Part shown: one piece after another, positions 27,657 through 35,365 of the stretch
Numbering within the stretch: position 1 is the stretch's first letter
Layout of the letters: each line of letters opens with the position of its first letter
DNA from: VRUE01 sp963708115
GTDB taxonomy: Bacteria > Actinomycetota > Thermoleophilia > Solirubrobacterales > 70-9
Length of the DNA: 64,000 nt
Direction of reading: 5' to 3'
Assembly: GCA_963708115.1 (NCBI GenBank)
Contig: CAVPRX010000002.1
Span: 310,001-374,000 of the forward strand
The notes under the pieces: generated by a model
Databases searched by the model: none
Told to the model about the DNA's origin: nothing
What the model saw: only the letters and a program-made list of their open reading frames with translations
Translations under genes and position numbers: made by a program

Positions 27657-27941
27657 GTGACGGCACTGGCACGAGTTGTGTCCTTCGACGGGGTGAGCGC
27701 GTCCCGGGTCGAGGAGATGAAGCAGCAGATCGGCGCGGGGCCCCCCGGACGACATCCCGACGAAAGAGATCGTGATGCTCCACGACCCTGAGGCGGAGAG
27801 TCGGTCGTGATCGTCTTCTTCGACAACGAGGATGACTATGCGCGAGGCAACGCAAGGCTGAGCGCGATGCTGGCCGACGAGACCCCCGGGACGCGTACGG
27901 CGGTCGGCAAGTACGAGGTTGCGGTGCGCGCGACTGCCTGA
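27657..27941 (+). pseudogene. Small actinobacterial monooxygenase-like ORF with two frameshifts
   Basis: Reading through two frame changes gives an approximately 95-residue protein: TALARVVSFDGVSASRVEEM, then PPDDIPTKEIVMLHDPEAE, then VVIVFFDNEDDYARGNARL ending in KYEVAVRATA. This matches a small ferredoxin-fold protein common in actinobacteria. Frame changes fall near the C-run at 27741-27750 and near 27796. It is either a decaying gene or affected by sequence errors. AAGGAGG precedes the GTG but very closely. Confidence 0.55.
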
Positions 27942-28344
27942 GCGCTAACCCGCCAAGGCGGACACTCGGCCGATCAGGGCGCCGACCTGACATCTCGGAT
28001 CGACGCCCCGGCCGCGCCCCTAGGCGGCCACCTCCTCCCGCGTCGCCGCGGCCTGGCTGCCCGATCAGGTCCCCATCCTGAATGGAGAGCTGGAGTGGAT
28101 CGCCTTCGATGTCGAATAGACGATCGCCACCTTGCCCGCCGCCGCAGGGCCGCTGCGCCGATCCTTCCCCTGATGCGGATCGCCTCACATCCTGAGCCCC
28201 GAGTGGCGTGCACCCTGCGGTGGAAAGGACGGGCTTCACGAAGCCCAAGCAACGATGGCCTCGATCAATATTGCCTGGTCACCAATAAGGCTGAATCGGT
28301 CCCCGCTACTCATCGCGTTTCAGCGCAAGGCGCTGGCGGCCTGA
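27942..28344. other. Gene-free spacer before the toxin-antitoxin-like unit
   Basis: About 400 bases with only short coding-like scraps, such as a 20-residue frame ending IAFDVE at about 28119. I see no intact gene, RNA or repeat. It looks like degraded island DNA. Confidence 0.5.
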
Positions 28345-28355
28345 CCGATGATTGC

Positions 28356-28388
28356 AGCTTACGGAATTAAGCCCGATTTCCGTAAGCT
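28356..28388. promoter_or_regulatory. Inverted-repeat operator upstream of the HTH gene (copy A)
   Basis: Perfect 11-bp arms AGCTTACGGAA and TTCCGTAAGCT separated by 11 bases, ending 16 bases before the ATG at 28405. TACTCT at 28393 could be the -10 box, which would put the operator over the -35. This fits autorepression by the HTH protein. The same site is at 32376-32408. Confidence 0.7.
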
Positions 28389-28404
28389 CTGCTACTCTGA
28401 GCCA

Positions 28405-28842
28405 ATGGGAAAGCGCGACGCACAGCTGGTCACGGAGGCCCTCTTCACCCTCGTCGATGCGCGCGAGGCGATCGAGAACGGCCACTCCGACGCTGCCCTT
28501 GATGCGCTTGAGGAGGCCCAGGAGGTGCTGATCTCGGTCAAGCACACGCCGGGTGTGAGCGTGGCGGCGGCGAGCGAGCGACTCGGGGTCTCCGAGCCGA
28601 CGATCCGCAGCTGGGTGAAGCGAGGAGCGCTTGAGGCGGTTGCGGGGGCCAGGCCGATGCAGATAGAGCCGCAGAGCCTGCACCGCGTCAGCCGCGCGCT
28701 CGCCGAGCTGCGCGAGCGCGGGCGGGACCGTGACTGGCTACAGGCTGTGGTCGACCATCTGCACGACCGCGAAGCGCGGGGTAGCGAGGCTCTGCGCGAG
28801 GGCTTGGCCCAGCTGGGCCGCGGGCGGCTCGAACCCGCCTGA
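28405..28842 (+). CDS. HTH DNA-binding protein, putative antitoxin (copy A)
   Basis: A 145-residue protein. Residues about 1-45 are helical (a possible partner-binding part), followed by a helix-turn-helix of MerR/excisionase type: GVSVAAASERLGVSEPTIRSW-VKRGALEAV (about 51-80), then a charged C-terminal tail. I chose ATG 28405 (MGKRDAQLV) because it follows the operator and -10 directly; an upstream in-frame ATG lies before the operator. Its stop overlaps the next start (TGATG), the arrangement of an antitoxin-toxin pair. Function as an antitoxin is inferred from context. Confidence 0.65.
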   Translation: MGKRDAQLVTEALFTLVDAREAIENGHSDAALDALEEAQEVLISVKHTPGVSVAAASERLGVSEPTIRSWVKRGALEAVAGARPMQIEPQSLHRVSRALAELRERGRDRDWLQAVVDHLHDREARGSEALREGLAQLGRGRLEPA

Positions 28843-29252
28843 TGCCCCACGAGGTCCTGCGTACGGCGCAGGTCGCCTCTGTGCTTGGCGGGATGTCGGC
28901 GCGCGAGAAGCGCTCCTATGAGGCGGCGGTCGACGCTCTGCGCGGGGAAGGCTGCGGGGCCGGCGGCTACCGACTGGCCGCGGCCGATGGCGATGACTAT
29001 CCGCTGTGTTGCCGTCACCTCGCATACGCATGGCGGATGTTCACGGCCTACCCACGCAAGAAGCAAGTCGTGATCGTCGCCCTCGATAAGCACGAGCGCG
29101 GCCACAACCCGGCAGCCGATCTCGCTGAGGTCCTGCCTGGCCTCGCTACGACCGGGCGCAAACGCTCGGCGAAGCCGCCCTGCTGTGAGGACGCCGCTGA
29201 TCCGCCGGCGATGAACGAGGAGTTGGGCGAGCTGCTCTCCGCGTTGTCCTGA
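28842..29252 (+). CDS. Putative RelE/ParE-like toxin (copy A, complete)
   Basis: A 136-residue protein coupled to the HTH gene. The middle (about residues 38-90) has a two-helix plus beta-strand pattern with GYRLAAADGDD, YAWRMFTAYPRKKQVVIVALDKHERGHNP. That beta run ending in a Lys/His/Arg-rich turn resembles RelE/ParE toxins, but similarity is weak. The C-terminal 40 residues are not part of that fold. It is followed by a 55-base IS-end-like repeat and the right end of island 1. Confidence 0.5.
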   Translation: MPHEVLRTAQVASVLGGMSAREKRSYEAAVDALRGEGCGAGGYRLAAADGDDYPLCCRHLAYAWRMFTAYPRKKQVVIVALDKHERGHNPAADLAEVLPGLATTGRKRSAKPPCCEDAADPPAMNEELGELLSALS

Positions 29253-29280
29253 GCTGTCGTCGGGCGGCGGACAGAAGCGG

Positions 29281-29336
29281 CGGACGGTGTCCGGTTTTCA
29301 GCACATAGGGCACCTGTGTCAGGACCTAGGAGACAC
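29281..29336. repeat. IS481-like terminal fragment, copy 1
   Basis: About 55 bases with GGTGTCC at one end, GAGACACC at the other, and TGTGTCAGGAC inside. A close copy is at 32218-32270. The sequence recalls the ends of IS481-type elements, but no transposase is nearby. Confidence 0.4.
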
Positions 29337-29341
29337 CGAAT

Positions 29342-29362
29342 GGTAGGAACACGGGTAGGAAC
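29342..29362 (+). promoter_or_regulatory. Paired direct repeats (right end, island 1)
   Basis: GGTAGGAAC then GGGTAGGAAC, 12 bases apart, about 103 bases before att core copy 2. The whole stretch 29342-29464 resembles 45546-45669, including AGGCAAAGCGCATTGG and GCGGCTGGAGCTAAATCTC. Confidence 0.6.
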
Positions 29363-29464
29363 AGAATCGGGCCCCTCGTGTCCAGCGCGCTCTTTTGGTG
29401 TCCACTTCAAAAAGTGGTGACTTGCAGGCAAAGCGCATTGGAAAGCGGCTGGAGCTAAATCTCT

Positions 29465-29518
29465 GCGCGAGCTTCCCAAGCTCGAGGTCGCGGGTTCGAG
29501 ACCCGTCGTCCGCTTCCC
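29465..29518 (+). repeat. att core copy 2 (junction of islands 1 and 2)
   Basis: Exact copy of 17625-17678. The 5' half of the tRNA is missing, so this is an att site and not a second tRNA gene. Confidence 0.9.
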
Positions 29519-29565
29519 CATTGCAGAGCCAAATATCGGCTCAAACACGCTTCAAAAGTCATTGT

Positions 29566-29587
29566 GGGTAGGAACAGGGGTAGGAAC
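29566..29587 (+). promoter_or_regulatory. Paired direct repeats (left end, island 2)
   Basis: GGGTAGGAAC occurs twice, 12 bases apart, 48 bases after att core copy 2, mirroring 17725-17746 of island 1. Confidence 0.6.
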
Positions 29588-29756
29588 AAAAGATAGTTGT
29601 CGTTGGTTCGATTACCTGAAGAGACCCTGGAAAACGCCACAAATGACTACAGTCCTGGGCGGCTCGCGCTCTATCAGCTATTTCGGCTCGAGGTCGCGGT
29701 TCGAGCCAGCTAGACCAGCAGGCCCGCAAGCTGGCGTACGCTAGATAAGAGCGGTT

Positions 29757-29981
29757 ATGGCAGATGCGCAAGAAATCGAGTTGGTCTTCGAGCCCCAGGA
29801 CGAGGGCGGCTATTACGTCTACGCGCCCGACCTTCCCGGTCTCCATACCCAGGGCGATGACATCGACGACGCGATGGCGAATGCCAGCGAGGCGGTTGCC
29901 CTCTACGTGGAGGGACTGCGCGAAGACGGCGAGCCGCTCGACAGCGGCGTGATCCGCCGCAAGATTCCCCTGCCGGCGTGA
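29757..29981 (+). CDS. hicB: HicB-family antitoxin
   Basis: A 74-residue partial-RNase-H-fold protein: IELVFEPQDEGGYYVYAPDLPGLHTQGDDIDDAMANASEA is the classic HicB pattern (strand, GGY, P-LPG, G-T/DD, helix). It lacks a C-terminal DNA-binding extension, so it is a short HicB. HicB neutralises HicA mRNA interferases. The ATG at 29757 starts right before the fold, and the stop overlaps the hicA GTG (GTGA). The antitoxin comes first here, unlike the founding hicAB locus. Confidence 0.85.
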   Translation: MADAQEIELVFEPQDEGGYYVYAPDLPGLHTQGDDIDDAMANASEAVALYVEGLREDGEPLDSGVIRRKIPLPA

Positions 29982-30204
29982 GCCCACGCCAGCCGGTCGT
30001 CTCCGGCGAGCGCCTCATCAAGGCGCTTGGCAAGGAGGGCTGGGAAGTTGTCCGTCAACGTGGCAGTCACGTTCGCTTGAAGAAGACCGGGCGCAAACAC
30101 GCGCTCGTCGTCCCGCTGCACCGGGAACTCCGACGCGGCACCCTCGCTGGCATCCTGCGGACGCCGATCTCAACGCCGACGACCTGCGGCGCCTGCTCGA
30201 CTGA
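29978..30204 (+). pseudogene. hicA: HicA-family toxin with a frameshift near its end
   Basis: The frame starts like a normal HicA: SGERLIKALGKEGWEVVRQRGSHVRLKK, with the catalytic His in GSH. It then reads HALVVPLHRELRRGTLAGIL. After that a one-base deletion near 30160 (CTGCGGACGCC, where GCGGGACGCC is expected) shifts it; in the other frame DADLNADDLRRLLD and a stop at 30202-30204 follow, exactly the family's usual ending. As written, translation would run on to 30394, into the next gene. A true mutation would likely inactivate the toxin; a sequencing error is possible. Confidence 0.7.
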
Positions 30205-30282
30205 TCCGCAGCGTTACTTTCTGCCCGGTGCGTGCGGGAATCGCATCCCGCTGGCCTGCTTCGTTACTCGTAGTGTCGTGTC

Positions 30283-32064
30283 ATGCCCTTGGACGCGCGC
30301 ATCGCCGACGCCCTGCGCGCCGCTGACGCGGCGACTTCCTGGCGCGACGTCAGTAACTCACTCCACGCTCTCGACCCCGACGGTGAGGATCTGACCGTAA
30401 GGCCGTTCTACTTCGCCTTCTCCTACACCCTGCTTGAGCGGACCAGCCCTCGCCGCGATCGGGTTGGCGGTCCGTTCGGATCGTGGAGCGCCGGGGAGGG
30501 ATGGAGGTTCCCGCCCGAGATCTCCACGATCGAGGACGTCGACGTTCGGGCTTGGATGGACGCCTTCGAGGAAATCGACTCCCCGGTGGTCAAGGCCCGC
30601 GTCGGCGATCTTCTCTTCGAGCGCAGGGCGGGATCGCGACCCGACCTCTACGCGCGCGGCGCGAGCGATGCCTTGCTCGCCCTGGTCGATCGCGACGAGT
30701 GGGCCGATATCGAGCGCACGCGGTTGCTTTCGCGCGCGCTTGAGCTCGTCCAGGCCGTCGGCGACCGCGAGCAGGCAGAGACCGCCATCGCACAGATCCT
30801 CGCCTTCGCCGAGTACGTGCTCGACAACCCGGAGAGCAAGCCCGGAGTGTGCCTGCGGCCCTTGCGGTCGCTGGTCGACTTGACGCCCGAGGATCGCCCC
30901 GACAACCTCGACCAGCTGCTTGTGCGCGCCGCCGAGCGCTTCGGTGCCGACCCGAACCTGATGGACAACATCGTCGAGCTTCGTGTGCGACTCCTCGATG
31001 AGGAGGGCCGCAAGCAGCTGCGCCAGGATCAGGTCGCGCGCTGGCGCGAGGAGGCGACGAAGGGCGACGGTCTCCTGCGCGCGTTCAGACTGGAGAAAGC
31101 CCTTGAGATCGCCCGCACCTTCGGGTTGAACACCGAGGCCGACGAACTCCGAAAGGAGCTAGGGGATTTCGACCCCGAGCAGCTCGACCTAAAGGAGATC
31201 TCGGCCGAGGTCGAGATGCCCAAAGAGGAGGTCGAGCGCTTCCTCTCCAATTTCAGAGACGCCGCATCGTGGCAGGACGCGCTACGGTTCCTTGTCGCGC
31301 AGCCGCCGCCAGGCGGGTTGCCGGCCGACCTTGAGGTTCATGTCGAGGAGCTGATGACGGAGGCACCGCTCCAGTTCCTCTTCACGAAAGCGATCATCGG
31401 TCCCGAGAGCGCCGGGGCGATCTTCCGCGCCGACAGCCCGGAGAAGCACAAGAGGGTCGCTATGTCTGAGCAGCGAGCCCAGGCGGCGTCGTTCTGGGCC
31501 CTCTTCGCCGCCGACGGTCTGGACGTGATCGGGGACACCTTTGCCCGCCCGAGCCATGATGAGCTGACCGAATTCTTCGCCGGGGAGCTGGTCGATGTGG
31601 ATGTTGCGGAGCGCATGGCTCGCGCCCTTGAGCTGTATTGGGATGGGCACCCGGACGAGAGCGCCCACATCCTCGTCCCGCGGATCGAGCAGGTGATCCG
31701 CGGGCTCGCTCGGCGCCTCGGCGTGCCCGTCTACCGAGAGCCGATCGGGAACGAACCGGGCGGGGTCGAGACGCTGGGGACTCTATTGCGAGCGATCGGC
31801 CCTGCCTTCGCCAACGCGGGTCTTCACGCCTACTTCGTTGTTCTTCTCGTCGATCCCCTGGGCCTGAACTTTCGCAACAAGATCGCGCACGGCCTCGTCG
31901 GGAAGGTCCAGAAACCGGCCACCGCCCTGCTTCTCCAGGTCGCCTGCGTCTTGAGTTCCTTCCAGCTGGGCACACCCGCCGAGGAGCCCAGTCCTCCGCC
32001 GGGCGCCGAGACGGTCGAGGAGGCGGACAGCGACGAGCCTGGCGAAGCTCCGGCGACCGAATGA
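30283..32064 (+). CDS. Large helical protein with C-terminal DUF4209-like (HEPN-type) domain
   Basis: A 593-residue, mostly alpha-helical protein. The C-terminal segment FVVLLVDPLGLNFRNKIAHGLV is typical of DUF4209 proteins, where an RN-x-x-AHG motif at the end of a helical bundle resembles HEPN. The preceding LVPRIEQVIRGLARRLGVPVYRE helix also fits. The first 400 residues show an N-terminal domain of the DUF7380 kind, from memory. The tail after 565 is acidic and low-complexity. Family members are found in mobile islands and are suspected defence or abortive-infection proteins. Confidence 0.6.
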   Translation: MPLDARIADALRAADAATSWRDVSNSLHALDPDGEDLTVRPFYFAFSYTLLERTSPRRDRVGGPFGSWSAGEGWRFPPEISTIEDVDVRAWMDAFEEIDSPVVKARVGDLLFERRAGSRPDLYARGASDALLALVDRDEWADIERTRLLSRALELVQAVGDREQAETAIAQILAFAEYVLDNPESKPGVCLRPLRSLVDLTPEDRPDNLDQLLVRAAERFGADPNLMDNIVELRVRLLDEEGRKQLRQDQVARWREEATKGDGLLRAFRLEKALEIARTFGLNTEADELRKELGDFDPEQLDLKEISAEVEMPKEEVERFLSNFRDAASWQDALRFLVAQPPPGGLPADLEVHVEELMTEAPLQFLFTKAIIGPESAGAIFRADSPEKHKRVAMSEQRAQAASFWALFAADGLDVIGDTFARPSHDELTEFFAGELVDVDVAERMARALELYWDGHPDESAHILVPRIEQVIRGLARRLGVPVYREPIGNEPGGVETLGTLLRAIGPAFANAGLHAYFVVLLVDPLGLNFRNKIAHGLVGKVQKPATALLLQVACVLSSFQLGTPAEEPSPPPGAETVEEADSDEPGEAPATE

Positions 32065-32178
32065 ATCAGGTCCGTCGGAGGCAAGGACACGGGTACCAAA
32101 CGGGCACCGATTTGAGCGAAAGTAGGGTCAACTCGAACCAACTCGGACCGCTTGAACAAGCCAAAAACCAGCCTGGTC

Positions 32179-32217
32179 AACCTCATAACCCGAAAGTCCC
32201 GGGTTCGAATCCCGGCG
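32179..32217 (+). repeat. 3' fragment of a tRNA-Met-like gene
   Basis: A CTCATAA anticodon loop followed by a perfect T-arm (CCGGG-TTCGAAT-CCCGG). The 5' half is absent. Just upstream, 32087-32170 is AT-richer spacer with GGGTACCAAACGGGCACC, like the end of another element. This looks like an attachment-site scar of an island that used tRNA-Met. Confidence 0.65.
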
Positions 32218-32270
32218 GACGGTGTCCGGTTTCAGCGCATAGGCGACACCTGTGTCAGGACATAGGAGAC
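32218..32270. repeat. IS481-like terminal fragment, copy 2
   Basis: Close match to 29281-29336, here directly after the tRNA-Met fragment. No transposase is present. Confidence 0.4.
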
Positions 32271-32273
32271 ACT

Positions 32274-32365
32274 GGGCCGCATCGGTGTCGTCCTCGACGC
32301 GGCAATCGCTCTCTCGCGGGAGGAGCTGATCCCCTCGGGTTCAAGCGCGGCCGATGGCGCGGCGG
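32274..32365 (+). pseudogene. Fragment duplicated from the gene at 44586-44993
   Basis: About 92 bases nearly identical to 44875-44966, covering codons for GRIGVVLDAAIALSREEL of that gene. It joins directly to the toxin-antitoxin repeat copy B, so the junction marks a recombination between related islands. Confidence 0.8.
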
Positions 32366-32424
32366 CGATGATTGCAGCTTACGGAATTAAGCCCGATTTC
32401 CGTAAGCTCTGCTACTCTGAGCCA

Positions 32425-32862
32425 ATGGGAAAGCGCGACGCACAGCTGGTCACGGAGGCCCTCTTCACCCTCGTCGATGCGCGCGAGGCGATCGAGAACG
32501 GCCACTCCGACGCTGCCCTTGATGCGCTTGAGGAGGCCCAGGAGGTGCTGATCTCGGTCAAGCACACGCCGGGTGTGAGCGTGGCGGCGGCGAGCGAGCG
32601 ACTCGGGGTCTCCGAGCCGACGATCCGCAGCTGGGTGAAGCGAGGAGCGCTTGAGGCGGTTGCGGGGGCCAGGCCGATGCAGATAGAGCCGCAGAGCCTG
32701 CACCGCGTCAGCCGCGCGCTCGCCGAGCTGCGCGAGCGCGGGCGGGACCGTGACTGGCTACAGGCTGTGGTCGACCATCTGCACGACCGCGAAGCGCGGG
32801 GTAGCGAGGCTCTGCGCGAGGGCTTGGCCCAGCTGGGCCGCGGGCGGCTCGAACCCGCCTGA
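32425..32862 (+). CDS. HTH DNA-binding protein, putative antitoxin (copy B)
   Basis: The 145-residue product is identical to the copy-A protein at 28405-28842 as far as I can compare them. The operator (32376-32408) and -10 are also copied, so both copies should repress each other. The duplication appears recent given near-identity at the DNA level. Its partner is truncated, leaving an orphan antitoxin-like gene that could protect against loss of island 1. Confidence 0.65.
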   Translation: MGKRDAQLVTEALFTLVDAREAIENGHSDAALDALEEAQEVLISVKHTPGVSVAAASERLGVSEPTIRSWVKRGALEAVAGARPMQIEPQSLHRVSRALAELRERGRDRDWLQAVVDHLHDREARGSEALREGLAQLGRGRLEPA

Positions 32863-33116
32863 TGCCCCACGAGGTCCTGCGTACGGCGCAGGTCGCCTCT
32901 GTGCTTGGCGGGATGTCGGTGCGCGAGAAGCGCTCCTATGAGGCGGCGGTCGACGCTCTGCGCGGGGAAGGCTGCGGGGCCGGCGGCTACCGACTGGCCG
33001 CGGCCGATGGCGATGACTACCCGCTGTGTTGCCGCCACCTCGCATACGCATGGCGGATGTTCACGGCCTACCCACGCCAGTCGCGGCGGTGGTGCCAGGC
33101 GTCAAGACCCGACTAG
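32862..33116 (+). pseudogene. Truncated copy of the RelE/ParE-like toxin (copy B)
   Basis: The first 72 codons equal the copy-A gene apart from a substitution near codon 19 (Ala to Val). Homology stops at 33077 inside the beta region (MFTAYPR), and 12 unrelated codons follow to the stop. The conserved Lys/His/Arg-rich strand is lost, so activity is unlikely. Confidence 0.75.
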
Positions 33117-33145
33117 GATGCCCGCATGGATCGAGGCCCTCAGCG

Positions 33146-34603
33146 ATGACGGCGGAGGATCTGCTGCGCCGCGGCTCAGAATTCGAGGTAGCGGGAGACC
33201 TGGATGCCGCTATCAACACCTATCGGGAGGCGGACGCACTTCAGGATGTCGAGGGAGCGATCCTCTTGGGACTTGCCCTAAAGCAGAGCGGAGATGTGGC
33301 GGAGGCCGTTGATGCACTCAACCGCGCCGAGGCCCGAGGACACCCTGAGGCGGCGTCGTCGCTGGGCATCCTGCTACAGGACGCGGGCGACATCGAGGAG
33401 GCGAAGGCTGCGTACATGCGGTCGATCTCGCGCGGAAGCGCCAACGCCGCGATGAACCTCGGGTTGCTGTTCGCCGACCAAGGAGCCGTGGATGAAGCTA
33501 TCCCGCATCTGCGGCTGGCGGAAGAACGAGGAATCGCACAGGCGGCATATGTGATTGGACGATTGCTGGAGGAACGTGACGACCTGTGGGGCGCGGAGGC
33601 TGCGTACCGTCGTGCCGATGTGGCAGGTGATGCCCAAGCCGCCTATGGCCTTGCGTCGGTGCTGATGAAGCATGACGATATCGACGGTGCTCGCGAGGCC
33701 TTTATGCGAGCCCGAGATCGCGGACATGAGGGTGCTGGCAAGATGCTCTCGGTCTTGGACAACGCTCAGCGCGACGTCCAACCCACCCCTCCAGACTCCG
33801 AGTCGCGAGACCCACGCGTATTGGTCGCACGCGGCATCGAGGCAGAGAAGCGCAGTGATATTGCTAGCGCCGAGGCCGCTTATCGCGAAGCCGACGCGCT
33901 CGGCGATGGCGAGGCGGCATTCAGGCTAGGCGAGCTGTTGCTCGAGATTCGTGGCGACCTGCGGGCGGCAATGGAGTCCCTCGGTCGTGCCGACTCTCGC
34001 GGGCACGCGAGGGCAGCGACTAGGCTGGGGGCGCTGCTGGCTGATTCTGGGGACCGGGTCCACGGTGAAGAAGCGTTCCGTCGGGCCCATGATCGAGGGG
34101 AAGGCCAAGCGACCTACTTCCTAGGCACGATTCGAGACAAGGACGGCGACCCCCAAGCCGCTGCGAGTTATTACAACACGGCTCTCGATCACGGATTCGC
34201 CAGGGCCGGTTGGAGCCTCGGCCTCATGCTACGGGACGTAGGAGATGCCGCTGGCTCGCGTCAAGCCTTCGAGCGGGGAGATGCGCTCGGTGATCCCGAA
34301 TGTGCCTACCACATGGCCGTTCACTGCCACGACGATGGGAACATCGCGGATGCTTTGGCGGCAGCCCGTCGCGCAGATGCAGGTGGAAGCGCAGGCGGCG
34401 CGGAGTTCCTGGCGGCTCTCCACTTCGACCGCGGCGAGACGGCCGAGGCGGAGGATGCCGCAAAGCGCGCCGACGAGCGCGGCAGCGCGCTTGGCGCTCG
34501 CATTCTGTCGCTGGTACTTCAGAAGCGCGGCGATGCTCGCGGCGCCCAGGAAGCGGACGCGCGGGCAGAGCAGCGCGGATATCAAGGTGGCTCGACCCCT
34601 TGA
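33146..34603 (+). CDS. Sel1/TPR-like repeat protein
   Basis: A 485-residue solenoid made of about twelve 35-36-residue repeats of the form A-x2-LG-x-LL-x3-GD-x3-A-x2-A-x-RRA-x3-G. A linker (near 205-225, PPDSESRDPR) splits two blocks. It has no signal peptide or membrane helix. Such proteins act as adaptor scaffolds. It is related in repeat type to the TPR protein at 40442-41821 in the FtsK operon but is on the other strand and likely a separate unit. The start is ATG 33146; upstream in-frame sequence is toxin-copy remnant. Confidence 0.75.
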   Translation: MTAEDLLRRGSEFEVAGDLDAAINTYREADALQDVEGAILLGLALKQSGDVAEAVDALNRAEARGHPEAASSLGILLQDAGDIEEAKAAYMRSISRGSANAAMNLGLLFADQGAVDEAIPHLRLAEERGIAQAAYVIGRLLEERDDLWGAEAAYRRADVAGDAQAAYGLASVLMKHDDIDGAREAFMRARDRGHEGAGKMLSVLDNAQRDVQPTPPDSESRDPRVLVARGIEAEKRSDIASAEAAYREADALGDGEAAFRLGELLLEIRGDLRAAMESLGRADSRGHARAATRLGALLADSGDRVHGEEAFRRAHDRGEGQATYFLGTIRDKDGDPQAAASYYNTALDHGFARAGWSLGLMLRDVGDAAGSRQAFERGDALGDPECAYHMAVHCHDDGNIADALAAARRADAGGSAGGAEFLAALHFDRGETAEAEDAAKRADERGSALGARILSLVLQKRGDARGAQEADARAEQRGYQGGSTP

Positions 34604-34690
34604 TATTGGGGTCCGGTCAAAGGCGCATAACCTCAATCACACGGCTCAGTCTTCCGTATCACCGGCGCACGCTTCCGCTCCCTCGATCCT

Positions 34691-34963
34691 TCAGGTGATC
34701 AGGTTGATGCTGTGCCGCTGCATAAGGTGGACGAAGATTGCATTTGCGCCGTTGGACTCGGGGTCCGGGCGACCGCCGCCCCAAGCCTGGTCCATAAGCC
34801 CACAGCGGGGACACTCGAACGTGAAGGCTCTATGACCATCATTGTCGGTCACCTCAATAAGGTGCGTCTTGTAGTGCTCCCGGATGGCGGGCCGCTCATC
34901 GGCGACGAGCTCCGAGCAAAAGAAGCACGTGTGCCACTGGGGCTTTCTACTGAACAGGCCCAT
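34691..34963 (-). CDS. Small zinc-ribbon-like protein
   Basis: A 90-residue protein with two CxxC pairs, CFFCSEL near 13-16 and CPRCGL near 51-54, plus His residues (REHYKTHL, VHLMQRHS). This suggests one or two Zn sites of the C2H2/ribbon type. No family is recognised. It is last on the minus strand after the FtsK/WXG operon, separated by 168 bases from the 77-residue WXG-like gene, and may be cotranscribed. It is convergent with the Sel1 gene. Confidence 0.6.
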   Translation of the reverse strand: MGLFSRKPQWHTCFFCSELVADERPAIREHYKTHLIEVTDNDGHRAFTFECPRCGLMDQAWGGGRPDPESNGANAIFVHLMQRHSINLIT

Positions 34964-35131
34964 CAGTTAGTCAGCCTATTCATAGCGTCGGTGATTGAGC
35001 AGAGCCCTTGAGCTAACTGGGTGGATCGTCGACCTGGATGCCGAGGTATCGGGAGGCCTCGAAATGACGCATATCGCTGTCCATGGTGGGCTTTCCCGTT
35101 TCGGGGAAACAAGAGGCATCGCGCGTTGTGA

Positions 35132-35365
35132 TCAAGGGCTTTGGGCAAGTTGGCCGATGACCTCCTCTACTAGATGCGCGATCCTGTCCACCTCAACAAC
35201 GAGGCGCCTCGCGTCGCTGCGGATAGCTGCAAGGTGATCGGCCTCGAAGCTGCGACGGGCACTATCGTTCCACTCTCTGTCCACACGGGAGATATTCGCC
35301 TCCAGCGTGTGACGAGCGTCCGTCGCCGAGTCGCGAAGTGAGGCGAGGTGCTGTCGGTCACTCAT
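35132..35365 (-). CDS. WXG100-like small helical protein (77 residues)
   Basis: Two amphipathic helices separated by a turn holding Trp32 in REWNDSARRSFEADH, the W-x-D...F pattern of WXG100/ESAT-6-like proteins. It has no signal peptide. WXG100 proteins travel as dimers through type VII secretion systems, recognised by the EccC ATPase. The ATG overlaps the end of the upstream effector-like gene by 8 bases. It could be the secretion partner of that protein. Length is shorter than the usual 100 residues. Confidence 0.62.
   Translation of the reverse strand: MSDRQHLASLRDSATDARHTLEANISRVDREWNDSARRSFEADHLAAIRSDARRLVVEVDRIAHLVEEVIGQLAQSP

Larger units (their letters stand above)
28345..29057 (+). 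repeat. 713-bp direct repeat, copy A (toxin-antitoxin-like unit)
   Basis: Nearly identical to 32365-33077, with only a few substitutions and a constant 4020-base offset. It covers the operator, the whole first gene and the first 72 codons of the second. Copy A continues into a complete second gene; copy B does not. Confidence 0.95.
17679..29518. mobile_element. Genomic island 1, integrated at tRNA-Gly (about 11.8 kb)
   Basis: Bounded by att core copies 1 and 2. The left end (17684 to about 17880) resembles the left end of island 2 (29526 to about 29740): both carry a shared AGAGCCAAATATCGGC near the att site, a paired GGTAGGAAC-type repeat and a later shared stretch. The right end (29342-29464) resembles the right end of island 2 (45546-45669). 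Cargo is a CBASS-like trio, HEPN proteins, an IS982 copy and a toxin-antitoxin-like pair. No integrase, excisionase or relaxase is recognisable, so it may be a satellite-like island moved by a helper's integrase. Confidence 0.82.

Noticed and set aside
29465..29518. A second and third tRNA-Gly gene (also 45670-45720)
   Set aside because: The acceptor 5' strand and D-arm are absent, so they cannot fold; they are att cores.
29048..29548. Minus-strand frame containing TGLEPATSSLGS
   Set aside because: This peptide is the well-known false translation of antisense tRNA sequence; here it comes from the att core copy, not a gene.
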